Positions 17,820 through 26,278 of a DNA stretch of 64,000 nucleotides are shown piece after piece. The stretch lies in contig NZ_NPKH01000011.1 in the NCBI RefSeq assembly GCF_002284535.1, forward strand, positions 1 to 64,000, read 5' to 3'. This DNA is from Mesorhizobium wenxiniae (GTDB lineage: Bacteria > Pseudomonadota > Alphaproteobacteria > Rhizobiales > Rhizobiaceae). How positions within the stretch are numbered: position 1 is the first letter of the stretch; the number at the start of each line of letters is the position of its first letter. The notes beneath the pieces were generated by a model. It made no database searches, was not told where the DNA came from, and saw only the letters and a list, made by a program, of their open reading frames with translations. The position numbers were made by a program, and so were the translations under genes.

Positions 17820-18423
17820 ACCCGATAGCCCGTCAACCTGCTCGGGCAAAAATCGATGATCGACCCACCCCGAGCCTCCCTTCGCCATGCGAGCTTGTTG
17901 AGGCCGCTCGCTTTCTTTGGCCGGTTGCTTCCGGCCCTCCCACGCTGTCCATACTCTGACAGAAACAATTTGCAACTCTATTAAGGTGTGCAATATCGGG
18001 CAAGGCCAACCGCAAATTATTTTGGATAAGTTCGCGGGATCGACTCCGCCATGTTGCGATGCACACATCGGCATTACGACCAATCACCCGGTAGGGACCC
18101 ACTTCAGTAGGAGCCACAATATTAATCAGTCCTTTACTTTAAACCCTCTCTATATTTTACCAAACTAAAGGACGATGATGCTCAATAACCCGGCACAAAG
18201 AGCGATTTGCCCAACCTAAGCCCCAAAAGCGCACTAGATTTTTCAAGGTTGCCCAGAATTTGTCACGAACGCGCCATAAAGGCGAAAATTTGTGCAGGAT
18301 CGGTTTATTATTTAGTCAAGTCATGACGTGATTATTTCAGGCGCTCAAGAAATTGTGTGTTGCGATGCAGCATTTTTTTGATATCGTCCGGCAAACCATC
18401 CGTTCAACGTATGGAGTTTATGC
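17820..18423. promoter_or_regulatory. Long divergent control region between exoX and exoY
   Basis: About 600 bases, clearly A+T-rich between roughly 17960 and 18410. In S. meliloti this interval is the main regulated promoter region for exoX and exoY. Here it contains a TGC-N3-GCA dyad at 18358, about 50 bases before the exoY ribosome site. No open frame with a recognisable product was found on either strand. Confidence 0.6.
18358..18380. promoter_or_regulatory. Putative operator, TGC-N3-GCA dyad (site 5) before exoY
   Basis: TGTTGCGATGCAGCA followed by seven T's. It shares the T-run flank with sites 1 and 3, and its place just upstream of the priming transferase gene makes it the most functionally suggestive copy. 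Confidence 0.45.
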
Positions 18424-19098
18424 ATGAGGGACGTAGCCAAGCCGGCCGACGCGGATTTTTCGCAGGCAGGTATCGATTTTCCACCGATCGGCGGCCTGCT
18501 CAAACGCAGCTTCGATATCGCCGGTTCACTGATTGGCCTGGTTGCTCTCAGTCCGCTGTTTGTGATGGTCGCGCTGCTTGTCAAGTTCTCCGACGGCGGA
18601 CCGATTTTCTACGGTCACAGCCGGATCGGTCGCGGAGGACGGATTTTCCCGTGCCTCAAGTTTCGCACCATGGTTCAGAATGGCGAACAGGTGCTGGCTG
18701 CATATCTTGCCGCCAACCCGGACGCCAAAGCCGAATGGATGGCGACCCGCAAGCTCAAGAACGATCCGCGCGTCACGCGCGTCGGGGCCGTGCTGAGGAA
18801 GCTCAGCCTCGATGAACTGCCGCAGATCATCAATATCCTCCAGGGTGACATGAGCCTTGTCGGTCCTCGCCCCGTCGTACGCGACGAGCTTGAGATTTAT
18901 GGCAGTTCGGCCGTCTATTACCTGAAATCGCGCCCCGGCCTAACCGGGCTTTGGCAGGTCAGCGGCCGCAATGACGTTTCCTATGACAGCCGCGTCGCAT
19001 TCGATCGCCACTATGTCGAGAACTGGTCGCTGTTCCAGGACATTCGCATCATCGTCAAGACCGTGCCTGCCGTCTGGATGTCGCGGGGCTGCTACTGA
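18424..19098 (+). CDS. exoY: Undecaprenyl-phosphate galactose phosphotransferase, ExoY-like
   Basis: 224 aa. It starts EPS assembly by moving galactose-1-phosphate from UDP-galactose to the polyprenyl carrier. A membrane-associated hairpin near residues 34-55 ([20 protein letters not shown]) precedes the catalytic block. [27 protein letters not shown] with the catalytic Asp-Glu, [26 protein letters not shown] and FDRHYVENW are the family motifs. GGAG lies eight bases before the ATG. exoF follows about 100 bases downstream on the same strand, as in S. meliloti. Confidence 0.95.
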   Translation: MRDVAKPADADFSQAGIDFPPIGGLLKRSFDIAGSLIGLVALSPLFVMVALLVKFSDGGPIFYGHSRIGRGGRIFPCLKFRTMVQNGEQVLAAYLAANPDAKAEWMATRKLKNDPRVTRVGAVLRKLSLDELPQIINILQGDMSLVGPRPVVRDELEIYGSSAVYYLKSRPGLTGLWQVSGRNDVSYDSRVAFDRHYVENWSLFQDIRIIVKTVPAVWMSRGCY

Positions 19099-19201
19099 CC
19101 GGCCGGGAGCCGGTTCTGTGTGGAAGAGTGACTGTCCAGATGCCAATCATTCTGCAGCAAGTTTCATCGGGCGGGGCTAAAGCGGATCGGAAAACGTTCA
19201 G

Positions 19202-20479
19202 TTGAAAACAGATATCTTCGAAATCTCCTGCGCCGGTATTGTTAGCAATCGCATACGGCGGATGCGGCTTATGACCACTTGCCTCGCGCTGGCGCTCACC
19301 ATTCCCCAACTCGCCGCCGCCGATGAGTATCGCCTTGGATCGCAGGACAAGCTGACCATCCGCGTGGCCGAATGGCAGACCGTTGAAGGCACGTTCCGCG
19401 ACTGGACGGCCGTCAACGGAGAGTACACAGTCGGCCCGGCCGGAACATTGTCCGTGCCGTTCGTCGGCGAAATGCCGGCATCCGGGAAGACCACATCCGA
19501 GATCGCGGCAGCGATCGGCCAGGCGCTCCAGCGCAAGCTCGCCCTGGCGGACCGGCCGGAAGCCTCCGTCGAAATGGCGGAGTACAGGCCATTCTACATT
19601 TCCGGGGAGGTGCAGACGCCTGGCCAGTATCCCTACGTGCCTGGTCTGACCGTCCTGAGGGCGATGAGCATCGCCGGCGGTGTCCGGCGGGCCCCCGAAG
19701 GACAGCGGTACGACCGCGACATGATCAATGCCAAGGGCGATTTTGACGTTCTCGAAGACCAACGGGTCCGGCTGATCGTCAGGCGCGCGCGCATCGAAGC
19801 GGAGATGGCGGACAAGCCGACATTTGACGTGCCGAAGGAGGTGACCAACGATCCGAAGGTGGCAAGCGTCGTTGCGGACGAGATGGCGATCCTGACGGCC
19901 GATCAAAAGAAGCTTAAACTGCGCCTTCAGGCGCTCGACGATTTGAAGAAGCTACTGCAGAGCGAGATCGATTCGCTGCAGAAAAAGATTGTCAACCAGC
20001 AGCGGCAGGTCGACCTGGCAAAGGAACAGCTCAGCGGCATCGGCTCGCTGGCGCAGAAAGGCCTTGTCGTCAACACGCGGGTTCTGACTTCGCAACAAAC
20101 GATCGCCGACCTGGAAGGCCAGATCCTGGATTACGACACGGCCATCCTTACCGCCAAGCAGTCGATCAGCAAGGCCAATCAGGATGCCATCGACCTGGAA
20201 AACACTCAGAATGCGAGCCTCGCCGCCGACCGGCAACAGGTAGAAGCCGATCTCAGTGCGACGATGCTCAAGATGAACATGCAAACCGGCCTGATGGCCG
20301 AAGCCATGTCGGGGAATCCGGCGTTACAACGCTATCGCGACGGCGAAGAGCCAACGATGTCCTTTGCCCTGGTTCGGGTGGTCGACGGCAAGACCAGCGA
20401 AATTGCCGCCAGTGAAGACACGCCCGTGCTGCCCGGGGACGTGATCAAGGTGAAGCTGGCGCCAATGGCTAGCCAATAG
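19202..20479 (+). CDS. exoF: Outer-membrane/periplasmic polysaccharide export protein, ExoF-like
   Basis: 425 aa from a TTG at 19202. ATGs at 19262 and 19271 are equally possible and would leave a cleaner signal peptide (TTCLALALTIPQLAAA). The mature part begins DEYRLGSQDKLTIRVAEW, the polysaccharide export (Wza-type) domain. A SLBB-like region follows with YISGEVQTPGQYPYVPGLTV. About residues 220-360 are a long coiled coil. ExoF acts in EPS secretion together with ExoP and ExoQ. The TTG start gives a total length like that of S. meliloti ExoF, which is why I kept it. Confidence 0.9.
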   Translation: MKTDIFEISCAGIVSNRIRRMRLMTTCLALALTIPQLAAADEYRLGSQDKLTIRVAEWQTVEGTFRDWTAVNGEYTVGPAGTLSVPFVGEMPASGKTTSEIAAAIGQALQRKLALADRPEASVEMAEYRPFYISGEVQTPGQYPYVPGLTVLRAMSIAGGVRRAPEGQRYDRDMINAKGDFDVLEDQRVRLIVRRARIEAEMADKPTFDVPKEVTNDPKVASVVADEMAILTADQKKLKLRLQALDDLKKLLQSEIDSLQKKIVNQQRQVDLAKEQLSGIGSLAQKGLVVNTRVLTSQQTIADLEGQILDYDTAILTAKQSISKANQDAIDLENTQNASLAADRQQVEADLSATMLKMNMQTGLMAEAMSGNPALQRYRDGEEPTMSFALVRVVDGKTSEIAASEDTPVLPGDVIKVKLAPMASQ

Positions 20480-20510
20480 AACTCGATCGATCGAATACGC
20501 CAACGTCAGC

Positions 20511-20531
20511 TGACGCTCAAAGGGAGCGTCA
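20511..20531. terminator. Hairpin downstream of exoF
   Basis: TGACGCTC pairs with GAGCGTCA around a five-base loop, 30 bases after the exoF stop. There is no U tract, so its role as a terminator is uncertain. Confidence 0.35.
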
Positions 20532-20596
20532 TGCCGAGGCCGTCCGCATAGATGCACGCTTCTCGGCGAAAAGTGCCAATCGGTGGGGGAAGCGTG

Positions 20597-21159
20597 GTGA
20601 ATATCTATCGTGCTAGAAGGTATATTAAAGGCGCAATAGTTACATTCACTTGGGCAGTAAGGGGTATCGAAATATCCGATCGAGTTTCGGTACTTGGTGT
20701 CTCGCCTCATATAGCAGGAAAAGGCAATTTTAGATTTGGCTCTCGCGTTTCGTTTCGACGGCTTGGGTCACGTTCCTGGTTTCATGCACGCCGGAACGCA
20801 AGTCTGTCAATTGGCTCTAGATCTTTTATAAACAGCGGAGTTACGATCGACGCATCTGTCGCAGTAAGCATCGGAAAAGGATGCCTTATTGGCGAATCGG
20901 TTGTAATCCAAGACTCAAACTATCATGAGGTCGAAGAGGGTGCCGGTGTTAAAGCGAAAGCTGTCCTGATTGGGGATAATGTTTGGATAGGCCGAATTCA
21001 ATAATCCTGCCTGGGGTCGAAATCGGGGATCATAGCGTAATTGGAGCCGGCTCTGTGGTCACCAAAAGTGCACCGCCGCGAAGCCTGGTTGCAGGAAATC
21101 CCGCCCGAATAATTCGCGAAATTGTGGCGCCCCAAGATTACATTCGTTTTTGTCGGTAA
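20597..21159 (+). pseudogene. Hexapeptide-repeat acyltransferase, frameshifted
   Basis: Begins at GTG 20597 (VNIYRARRYIKG) after a GTGGGGGAAGC ribosome site. Left-handed beta-helix repeats run from about ISDRVSVLG to IGDNVWIGR, then the frame stops at 21002-21004. The rest, [20 protein letters not shown] and [11 protein letters not shown], continues in the next frame to the stop at 21157-21159. Restoring a single A near 20993 (GAATTC to GAAATTC) rejoins the protein. The family acetylates sugars, so it was probably an EPS-decorating acetyltransferase. It lies between exoF and exoQ and is much A+T-richer than either, a sign of recent acquisition. A sequencing error would equally explain the shift. 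Confidence 0.75.
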
Positions 21160-21198
21160 TTTTAACGAACGAAATCAAGGTGACATTCTGCGCTTTTC

Positions 21199-22461
21199 TT
21201 AGCCCTTTGCGGTTTCTGGTTCCGCGAGGCTCGCCGCCGTCCACCGAGGGCGGGCGACAGGCACCTTCACCAGTTTGAAGTAGCTGTAATACAGAAGGAA
21301 GGAGCCCATGATGTAGGGGTTGAGGGTCTCGACCTCGACGAAGGACCGGATGAACAGAAGCACCATCACGCCGGCAAGAATCACAGATTCGGCCTGCCAC
21401 GTCCTGAATATCAACGCCGATATGTGGCCCCACAGCGTGCGCACGATGATCAGCGAAATCAGCGTCGCCCCGACATAGCCAAGCTCGACGAGCGCTTCGA
21501 CATAGGTGTTGTGGAAGTGGAAGCCGCTTCGGGTCGTGATGTAGAATTCGTTCCAAAGCCGTTCGGCCTCGGCGAAACCCTGCACCCAGTAGCCCGCGTA
21601 GCCGACGCCGAGGATCGGCGCTTGCTGCGCCGCACGCCAGCCCTGCTCCCAGAGATAGGTCCGTCCGGTGAGCGTGGAGTCTTTTCCGAAGACGCCAAGG
21701 ACGAAATCCAGAAGCCCCGCAAAGGCAACCGCGGTGACCGCGACCAGCCCGCATGCGCCGACCAGGAAAATCACCCGTCGGTAGCGGAGCGAAAGCTTCT
21801 TCGTCATGGCAAGCAGAGCGACCAGAGCGAGAACTGCCGGTACCGAAGCCATCGAGGTGGCTGAATGCGAAATGACCAGCAGATAGGCCGACAGGACGAG
21901 GACGGGCGCCGTCAAGAAAAGGCTGATCCGGCCGCGCCTGAGAAAGGTCAGCAAGACAACGCAAAAATAGATGCCAAGGGAGGCAACAAAGCCGATCTGG
22001 TTCTTGGAGCTGAATGCGCCGACGAAATTATACGTCCCGTCGAGGCCATCATACGAATAACCCCCGACCATAAGCGAGTAGAGCAGGACGAGAAAGATCC
22101 CGATCAGTGAGCCTATTGTCAACGTCCGAACGCTGACGGTGCGCGCGGCGATATAGGCGCAGGCGATATGAGAGCAATACTGGATCGCCGTCCTCAACGT
22201 GATGCCGGGAGCATCCGACCAGAACACCGAGAGGCAGACGTAGATTGCAAACGCCAGTGGCAGCCACGCGCTGGAGGCATGTCGCAACAGCCGCCGGTAA
22301 TCTACCATGATCAGGGGAAGCCAGACCGCATAATAGGCCAGGATCAGGATCTGGCCGAAAAGGTAGGAGTAGGAGAACGCCCAAATGGAGATGGCGACAG
22401 CAAATGTGCCATAGACCGTGCTCTTCTCCGGGTCGACCAACAGAGATTTTGGTATCTTCAT
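21199..22461 (-). CDS. exoQ: EPS polymerase, ExoQ-like (O-antigen ligase/Wzy family)
   Basis: 420 aa integral membrane protein with about ten to twelve hydrophobic segments. It has the Wzy/WaaL landmark LTGRTYLWEQGW in the large periplasmic loop, followed by PILGVGYAGYWVQG and HFHNTYVEALVELGYVG. An earlier loop has GAFSSKNQIGFVASLG. ExoQ joins lipid-linked repeat units into high-molecular-weight EPS. It is on the opposite strand to exoF and exoY. The ribosome site is weak, and a TGC-N3-GCA dyad lies about 70 bases upstream. Confidence 0.9.
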   Translation of the reverse strand: MKIPKSLLVDPEKSTVYGTFAVAISIWAFSYSYLFGQILILAYYAVWLPLIMVDYRRLLRHASSAWLPLAFAIYVCLSVFWSDAPGITLRTAIQYCSHIACAYIAARTVSVRTLTIGSLIGIFLVLLYSLMVGGYSYDGLDGTYNFVGAFSSKNQIGFVASLGIYFCVVLLTFLRRGRISLFLTAPVLVLSAYLLVISHSATSMASVPAVLALVALLAMTKKLSLRYRRVIFLVGACGLVAVTAVAFAGLLDFVLGVFGKDSTLTGRTYLWEQGWRAAQQAPILGVGYAGYWVQGFAEAERLWNEFYITTRSGFHFHNTYVEALVELGYVGATLISLIIVRTLWGHISALIFRTWQAESVILAGVMVLLFIRSFVEVETLNPYIMGSFLLYYSYFKLVKVPVARPRWTAASLAEPETAKG

Positions 22462-22529
22462 CTCGGTAGCGAATTCCCGTCCATGAGTTCAATGCCGATT
22501 CGCCGCCGCGCCAGGCGCGAACGCTTCCA

Positions 22530-22543
22530 TTGTGCAGTGCAAT
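22530..22543. promoter_or_regulatory. Putative operator, TGC-N3-GCA dyad (site 6) before exoQ
   Basis: TTGTGCAGTGCAAT with core TGC-AGT-GCA, about 70 bases upstream of the exoQ start. It lacks the T-run flank of the other copies, so it is the weakest member. Confidence 0.3.
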
Positions 22544-22654
22544 ATAACCCATCCCCTGCAGCCTGTCACCCAAATGAGGCAAAAACAGCCACAAGGACGC
22601 CCCGGGAAGGCGGTAAAAGGCCGCAAGAACCGAGCATCCAGGCCGGCTTCTGGC

Positions 22655-22818
22655 TCCAAACATTGTGAGCGCCTCGGCATCACGGTCAAGAGCCATCGCC
22701 GCCGGATTCATGAGAAGCTCGGCATCGCCACCGCGCGGAACTGTTTTCGCAGTCCACAGCACCGGTCCGAAAAATAGCAGCCGGCATTCCTTGCATCCGT
22801 TGCAATGAATGAGGCCCT
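22655..22818 (+). pseudogene. Remnant of a LuxR-type HTH regulator
   Basis: In one frame the sequence reads ERLGITVKSHRRRIHEKLGI, the recognition-helix region of a GerE/LuxR HTH domain. A plausible C-terminus (ELFSQSTAPVRKIAAG) continues in a neighbouring frame to a TGA at 22816-22818. Upstream, toward 22462, no regulator domain is left. It is a 3' fragment with at least one frameshift. The remaining 200 bases up to exoQ hold no other gene. Confidence 0.55.
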
Positions 22819-22906
22819 CCGCGTACGCTATGGCGGGGACAACCAGACGATGGCCGCAAGGATAGCAGACGCTGGTGGTCCCGATCTGCTGGGCTGGAGC
22901 AAACGG

Positions 22907-23836
22907 ATGGACAAACCTCGAATCTTCCTGGGCTCGTCGGGGAAGCAGAAAAAACTGCTGCAGGCGCTGACACGCGGTCTTGAAGACATCGCGTATGTGG
23001 AACCCTGGACGACGTCCTTCAATCCCGGGACAACCACACTGGAGCGCCTCCTTGAGCTTACGCGTGAAGTCGACTTCGCTGCTTTTGTGTTCGCCCAGGA
23101 CGACTGGACGAGTGCAAGCCTGACGGCATCACCTGCTCCTGTATCCGCTCAAGCTTCTCCGCGAGACAATGTGGTCTTCGAAGCCGGCCTTTTCGGCGGT
23201 GTCCTCGGAATGCGCCGAACGTTTATCCTCCATGCCAACGGCTCCAAGCTTCCAAGCGATCTCCTCGGCCTGACGTCCGTGAGGTACGCCGAAGCGACAA
23301 CCGCCGCCGAGATGAGAGCGGTCAACCAAAAGCTGCGAAAAGCGATTGAAAATGAGGGCCGCGCCGCCCGAATAGAGGGTCTTTGGTGGCAGTTTTCCCT
23401 GTCGGAGCGGACCGTGAAGGAACCTTCCGCGGTGAGCCTCCTGCGGATCTCGCGAGACCGCGATGGTGCGCTGGAGCTAGCCGGCCGCTCATGGCAAGAG
23501 AATGGCAGTCTGTCCGCGAGATACTGGAGCGAAGCAGTAAAGGAGAGAAAGGAGCCTGCCGGCATTTTTTACTTTTGGAATGGAGAACGGCCCTTGGACG
23601 CGAACGCGTCGCAGTTGTACGGGACAGGAGAGATCCGGCTGGAGTCCGCCGATCGCGCGTCCGGGTACTTCACCACACGAGCCGACACACAGCCAAAACT
23701 GAACGCCCGCACCTCCGGTGTCTATCTGCGCGCCGAGCCGGAGGACTTGAGCATCCTGGACGGGCGCGACAACCAGCGACGAGTAGAGCTGATCGCGGAG
23801 CGGCTGAACCATTGGAAATCGATCAAGAACGTCTGA
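22907..23836 (+). CDS. TIR-like (Cap12/Pycsar-type TIR) protein with an unassigned C-terminal beta-rich domain
   Basis: 309 aa. Residues 1-127 match the prokaryotic TIR-like family (PF10137 type): PRIFLGSSGKQKKLLQAL, VEPWTTSFNPGTTTLERL, DFAAFVFAQDDW, and RDNVVFEAGLFGGVLG with E92 as the expected NADase glutamate. Residues about 157-285 form a separate, apparently beta-strand-rich domain (GLWWQFSL, LELAGRSW, FYFWNGERPL, GTGEIRLES) that I do not recognise with certainty. Start ATG 22907 has GGAG seven bases upstream; the frame is open to 22805 without conserved sequence. Relatives of this TIR family are effectors of nucleotide-signalling phage defence. No cyclase gene is next to it. Confidence 0.8.
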   Translation: MDKPRIFLGSSGKQKKLLQALTRGLEDIAYVEPWTTSFNPGTTTLERLLELTREVDFAAFVFAQDDWTSASLTASPAPVSAQASPRDNVVFEAGLFGGVLGMRRTFILHANGSKLPSDLLGLTSVRYAEATTAAEMRAVNQKLRKAIENEGRAARIEGLWWQFSLSERTVKEPSAVSLLRISRDRDGALELAGRSWQENGSLSARYWSEAVKERKEPAGIFYFWNGERPLDANASQLYGTGEIRLESADRASGYFTTRADTQPKLNARTSGVYLRAEPEDLSILDGRDNQRRVELIAERLNHWKSIKNV

Positions 23837-23999
23837 ACCGGTGCGCGCGGCGTAACTCCAGCTAGCCCGACGCTCTAGCCCTGCCGCGGCTTTTCCTACC
23901 GCCTCGTGGCCCACCATGAACCTGTTCGGAGCTTCAGCCTCTGGCTTGAACTCCTCCGCCATTGACTTCACATTCGCCGCCGATTGGGAGGAAGAGCGC

Positions 24000-24752
24000 A
24001 TGCCGATGAGTTTTGCGGGACGGTTTGCCGGGCGGTCGGCCGTGATCACTGGTGGCGCGTCCGGAATCGGCCTGGCTGTCGCGCTAAGAATCGCTGAAGA
24101 GGGCGGGCGCGTTTGCGTCTGGGATCGCGACCCCACCCAGATCGAGCAGGCCAAGGCTGTCATTGCCGATTTGCATAGCGTGACTGTCGACGTCGCCGAT
24201 GCCGTGGCGGTCGAACAGGCCGCCCGGCAGACGATAGATGCCCTTGGCGCGGTCGATATCCTGGTCACCAGTGCGGCCATCACCGGACCGAACATGACGA
24301 CCTGGGACTATTCGGTGGAGGATTGGCACCGGGTCATCGACATCAACGTCAACGGCGTCTTCTACTGCAACAAGGCGCTGGTTCCGCACATGCTCGAGCG
24401 CAATTACGGCAGGATCGTCAACATCGCTTCGATCGCCGGCAAAGAGGGAAACCCGAATGCCTCTGCCTACAGCACCTCCAAGGCGGCGGTGATCGGCCTG
24501 ACCAAGTCTCTGGGCAAGGAACTGGCCAAGACCAAGGTGACGGTGAACTGCGTCACGCCGGCGGCGGTGCGCACCGCGATTTTCCAGCAGATGAGCCAGC
24601 AGCACATCGATTTCATGCTGTCGAAGATACCGATGGCGCGGTTTGGCGAGGTCGAGGAGGTGGCGGCGCTGATCTCGTGGATCGCTTCCGAGGAATGCTC
24701 CTTCACCACCGCCGCCGTTTTCGACGTTTCCGGCGGCCGGGCCACCTATTGA
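24000..24752 (+). CDS. Short-chain dehydrogenase/reductase
   Basis: 250 aa, classical SDR. It has the cofactor motif VITGGASGIG (residues 15-24), the catalytic Ser144 in NIASIAG, Tyr157 and Lys161 in YSTSK, and Asn118 in INVNG. The usual NNAG loop reads TSAA here. An acidic residue after the second strand (WDRD) suggests NAD rather than NADP. GGGAGGA precedes ATG 24000. The substrate is unknown; sugar-acid or 3-oxoacyl substrates are possible, and the sugar-acid option would suit the aldehyde and hydroxyacid dehydrogenases downstream. It nearly abuts the glycoamylase-type gene. Confidence 0.85.
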   Translation: MPMSFAGRFAGRSAVITGGASGIGLAVALRIAEEGGRVCVWDRDPTQIEQAKAVIADLHSVTVDVADAVAVEQAARQTIDALGAVDILVTSAAITGPNMTTWDYSVEDWHRVIDINVNGVFYCNKALVPHMLERNYGRIVNIASIAGKEGNPNASAYSTSKAAVIGLTKSLGKELAKTKVTVNCVTPAAVRTAIFQQMSQQHIDFMLSKIPMARFGEVEEVAALISWIASEECSFTTAAVFDVSGGRATY

Positions 24753-24758
24753 AGCAAG

Positions 24759-26141
24759 TTGGGCGATCTACCGCCAAGGCCGCCAGACTGGAGTTCCCGT
24801 CGCTTGCTTAGGGTCGAACCTCGACTGTCCGACGAAGACCTGCTCGACCGCTTCCAGTGCGCGGCCTTCGGCTATTTTCTGGAAACCGTGAATCCGGAGA
24901 ACGGGCTGGTTGCCGACACCTCGCGGCCAAATTGGCCGGCAAGCATCGCGGTCGTCGGCTTCGCCCTGTCCTGCTATCCGGTCGGGGTCGAGCGTGGCTG
25001 GATGACCCGAGATGCCGCCGTAAAGCTGACGCTTGCCGCACTGCGCTTCTTCTGGAACAGCCGGCAAGGCAATGGCGACGACGTCACCGGCCACAAGGGT
25101 TTCTATTACCATTTCCTCGACATCCGGACCGGCCTGCGCACCTGGCGATGCGAATTGTCGATGGTTGACACTGCGCTTTTGATGGCTGGCGTGCTCGTGG
25201 CTGGCACCTATTTCACGGGCGACAATGACGAAGAAACCGAAGTCCGCGAACTGGCGGAAGTCCTCTACCGGCGCGTCGACTGGCGATGGGCGCAAGGCAG
25301 CAAATCGACCTTGCGACAGGGCTGGAAGCCGAAGAGCGGCTTTCTGCGTTATGGCTGGGAAGGCTACAACGAAGCGACCATGCTCTACGTTCTGGCAATG
25401 GCCTCCCCGGAAAAGCCAGCCTCGGACGACAGTTATGCCGGCTGGACGGCGACATATCGATGGGAAAACATCTACGGCTACGACGTGCTCTATGGCGGTC
25501 CGCTGTTCATGCACCAGTTCTCGCATGCCTGGATTGACTTCGACGGCATCCGGGATGCGTTCATGCGGGAGAAGAACTCGGACTATTTCGAAAACAGCCG
25601 CCGCGCGACCTACCTTCATCGGGATTATGCGCGGCACAACCCCTCTGGCTACGACGGCTACGGCGAAGGACTTTGGGGCCTTTCGGCGGGTGACGGGCCC
25701 GGCAACTTCCGCGCGAAGATCGAGCGGCGACCGCGCAAATTTTCCGGCTACGCGGCGCGCGGCGCACCGTTCGGCCCGGACGACGGAACGATAGCGCCGT
25801 GGTCGTATCTCGCATCGCTGCCCTTCGCGCCGGAAATCTGCCTGCCGGCGCTGCGCCACCTCAGAGAACGCCACCCTGAGGTGGTCGACAGTTTCAGGGT
25901 GCCGAGCGGTTTCAACCCCACGCTGGCGAACCGGCGGAAGTTCGGGCCGAGCGGCTGGATATCGGATGCGCATTACGGACTGGACCAGGGTATCGTCGTG
26001 CTGATGATCGAAAACCACCGCTCGCGCCTGATCTGGGACCTGATGCGGTCGAGCCCGCATATCCGTCGCGGCCTGTGCAAGGCCGGGTTCAGCGGCGGCT
26101 GGCTATCGCAGCCGGCGGACCCTAAGGACCGTGCTGAATGA
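24759..26141 (+). CDS. Glycoamylase-family protein
   Basis: 460 aa. It resembles the bacterial glycoamylase-like family (PF10091 type), an (alpha/alpha)6 barrel acting on glucans. Recognisable blocks are CAAFGYFLETVNPENGLVAD near the start, TGHKGFYYHFLDIRTG, ELSMVDTALLMAGVL, FLRYGWEGYNEATMLYVLA, LFMHQFSHAWIDF and DAHYGLDQGIVVLMIENHRS near the end. No signal peptide is seen, so it may be cytoplasmic. Only six bases separate it from the SDR stop. The TTG at 24759 is uncertain; a TTG at 24804 is also possible, and the conserved part begins about residue 20. Confidence 0.75.
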   Translation: MGDLPPRPPDWSSRRLLRVEPRLSDEDLLDRFQCAAFGYFLETVNPENGLVADTSRPNWPASIAVVGFALSCYPVGVERGWMTRDAAVKLTLAALRFFWNSRQGNGDDVTGHKGFYYHFLDIRTGLRTWRCELSMVDTALLMAGVLVAGTYFTGDNDEETEVRELAEVLYRRVDWRWAQGSKSTLRQGWKPKSGFLRYGWEGYNEATMLYVLAMASPEKPASDDSYAGWTATYRWENIYGYDVLYGGPLFMHQFSHAWIDFDGIRDAFMREKNSDYFENSRRATYLHRDYARHNPSGYDGYGEGLWGLSAGDGPGNFRAKIERRPRKFSGYAARGAPFGPDDGTIAPWSYLASLPFAPEICLPALRHLRERHPEVVDSFRVPSGFNPTLANRRKFGPSGWISDAHYGLDQGIVVLMIENHRSRLIWDLMRSSPHIRRGLCKAGFSGGWLSQPADPKDRAE

Positions 26142-26188
26142 CGGCTACCGCCCAGCTGTCGCTGTCGTGTCGGACACTAAGATGTTCG

Positions 26189-26221
26189 CCCTTCCCAGCA
26201 ACTCGCGCTTGCTGGGAAGGG
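26189..26221. terminator. Bidirectional terminator-type hairpin
   Basis: CCCTTCCCAGCAA pairs perfectly with TTGCTGGGAAGGG around a seven-base loop, in the gap between two convergent genes. No long U tract follows on either side, but the 13-bp G+C-rich stem and the position fit a shared terminator. Confidence 0.65.
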
Positions 26222-26278
26222 AGTCACTGGCCTGCTCGCATGTTCGATTTCATTTGGCCCGGCAAGTAACCGGCATGA

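Noticed and set aside
23489..24295. 268-codon minus-strand frame across the TIR/SDR junction
   Set aside because: It spans two plus-strand genes with good motifs and start sites and has no motif of its own.
24768..26060. 430-codon minus-strand frame over the glycoamylase-family gene
   Set aside because: Antisense; composition and lack of motifs mark it as a mirror.
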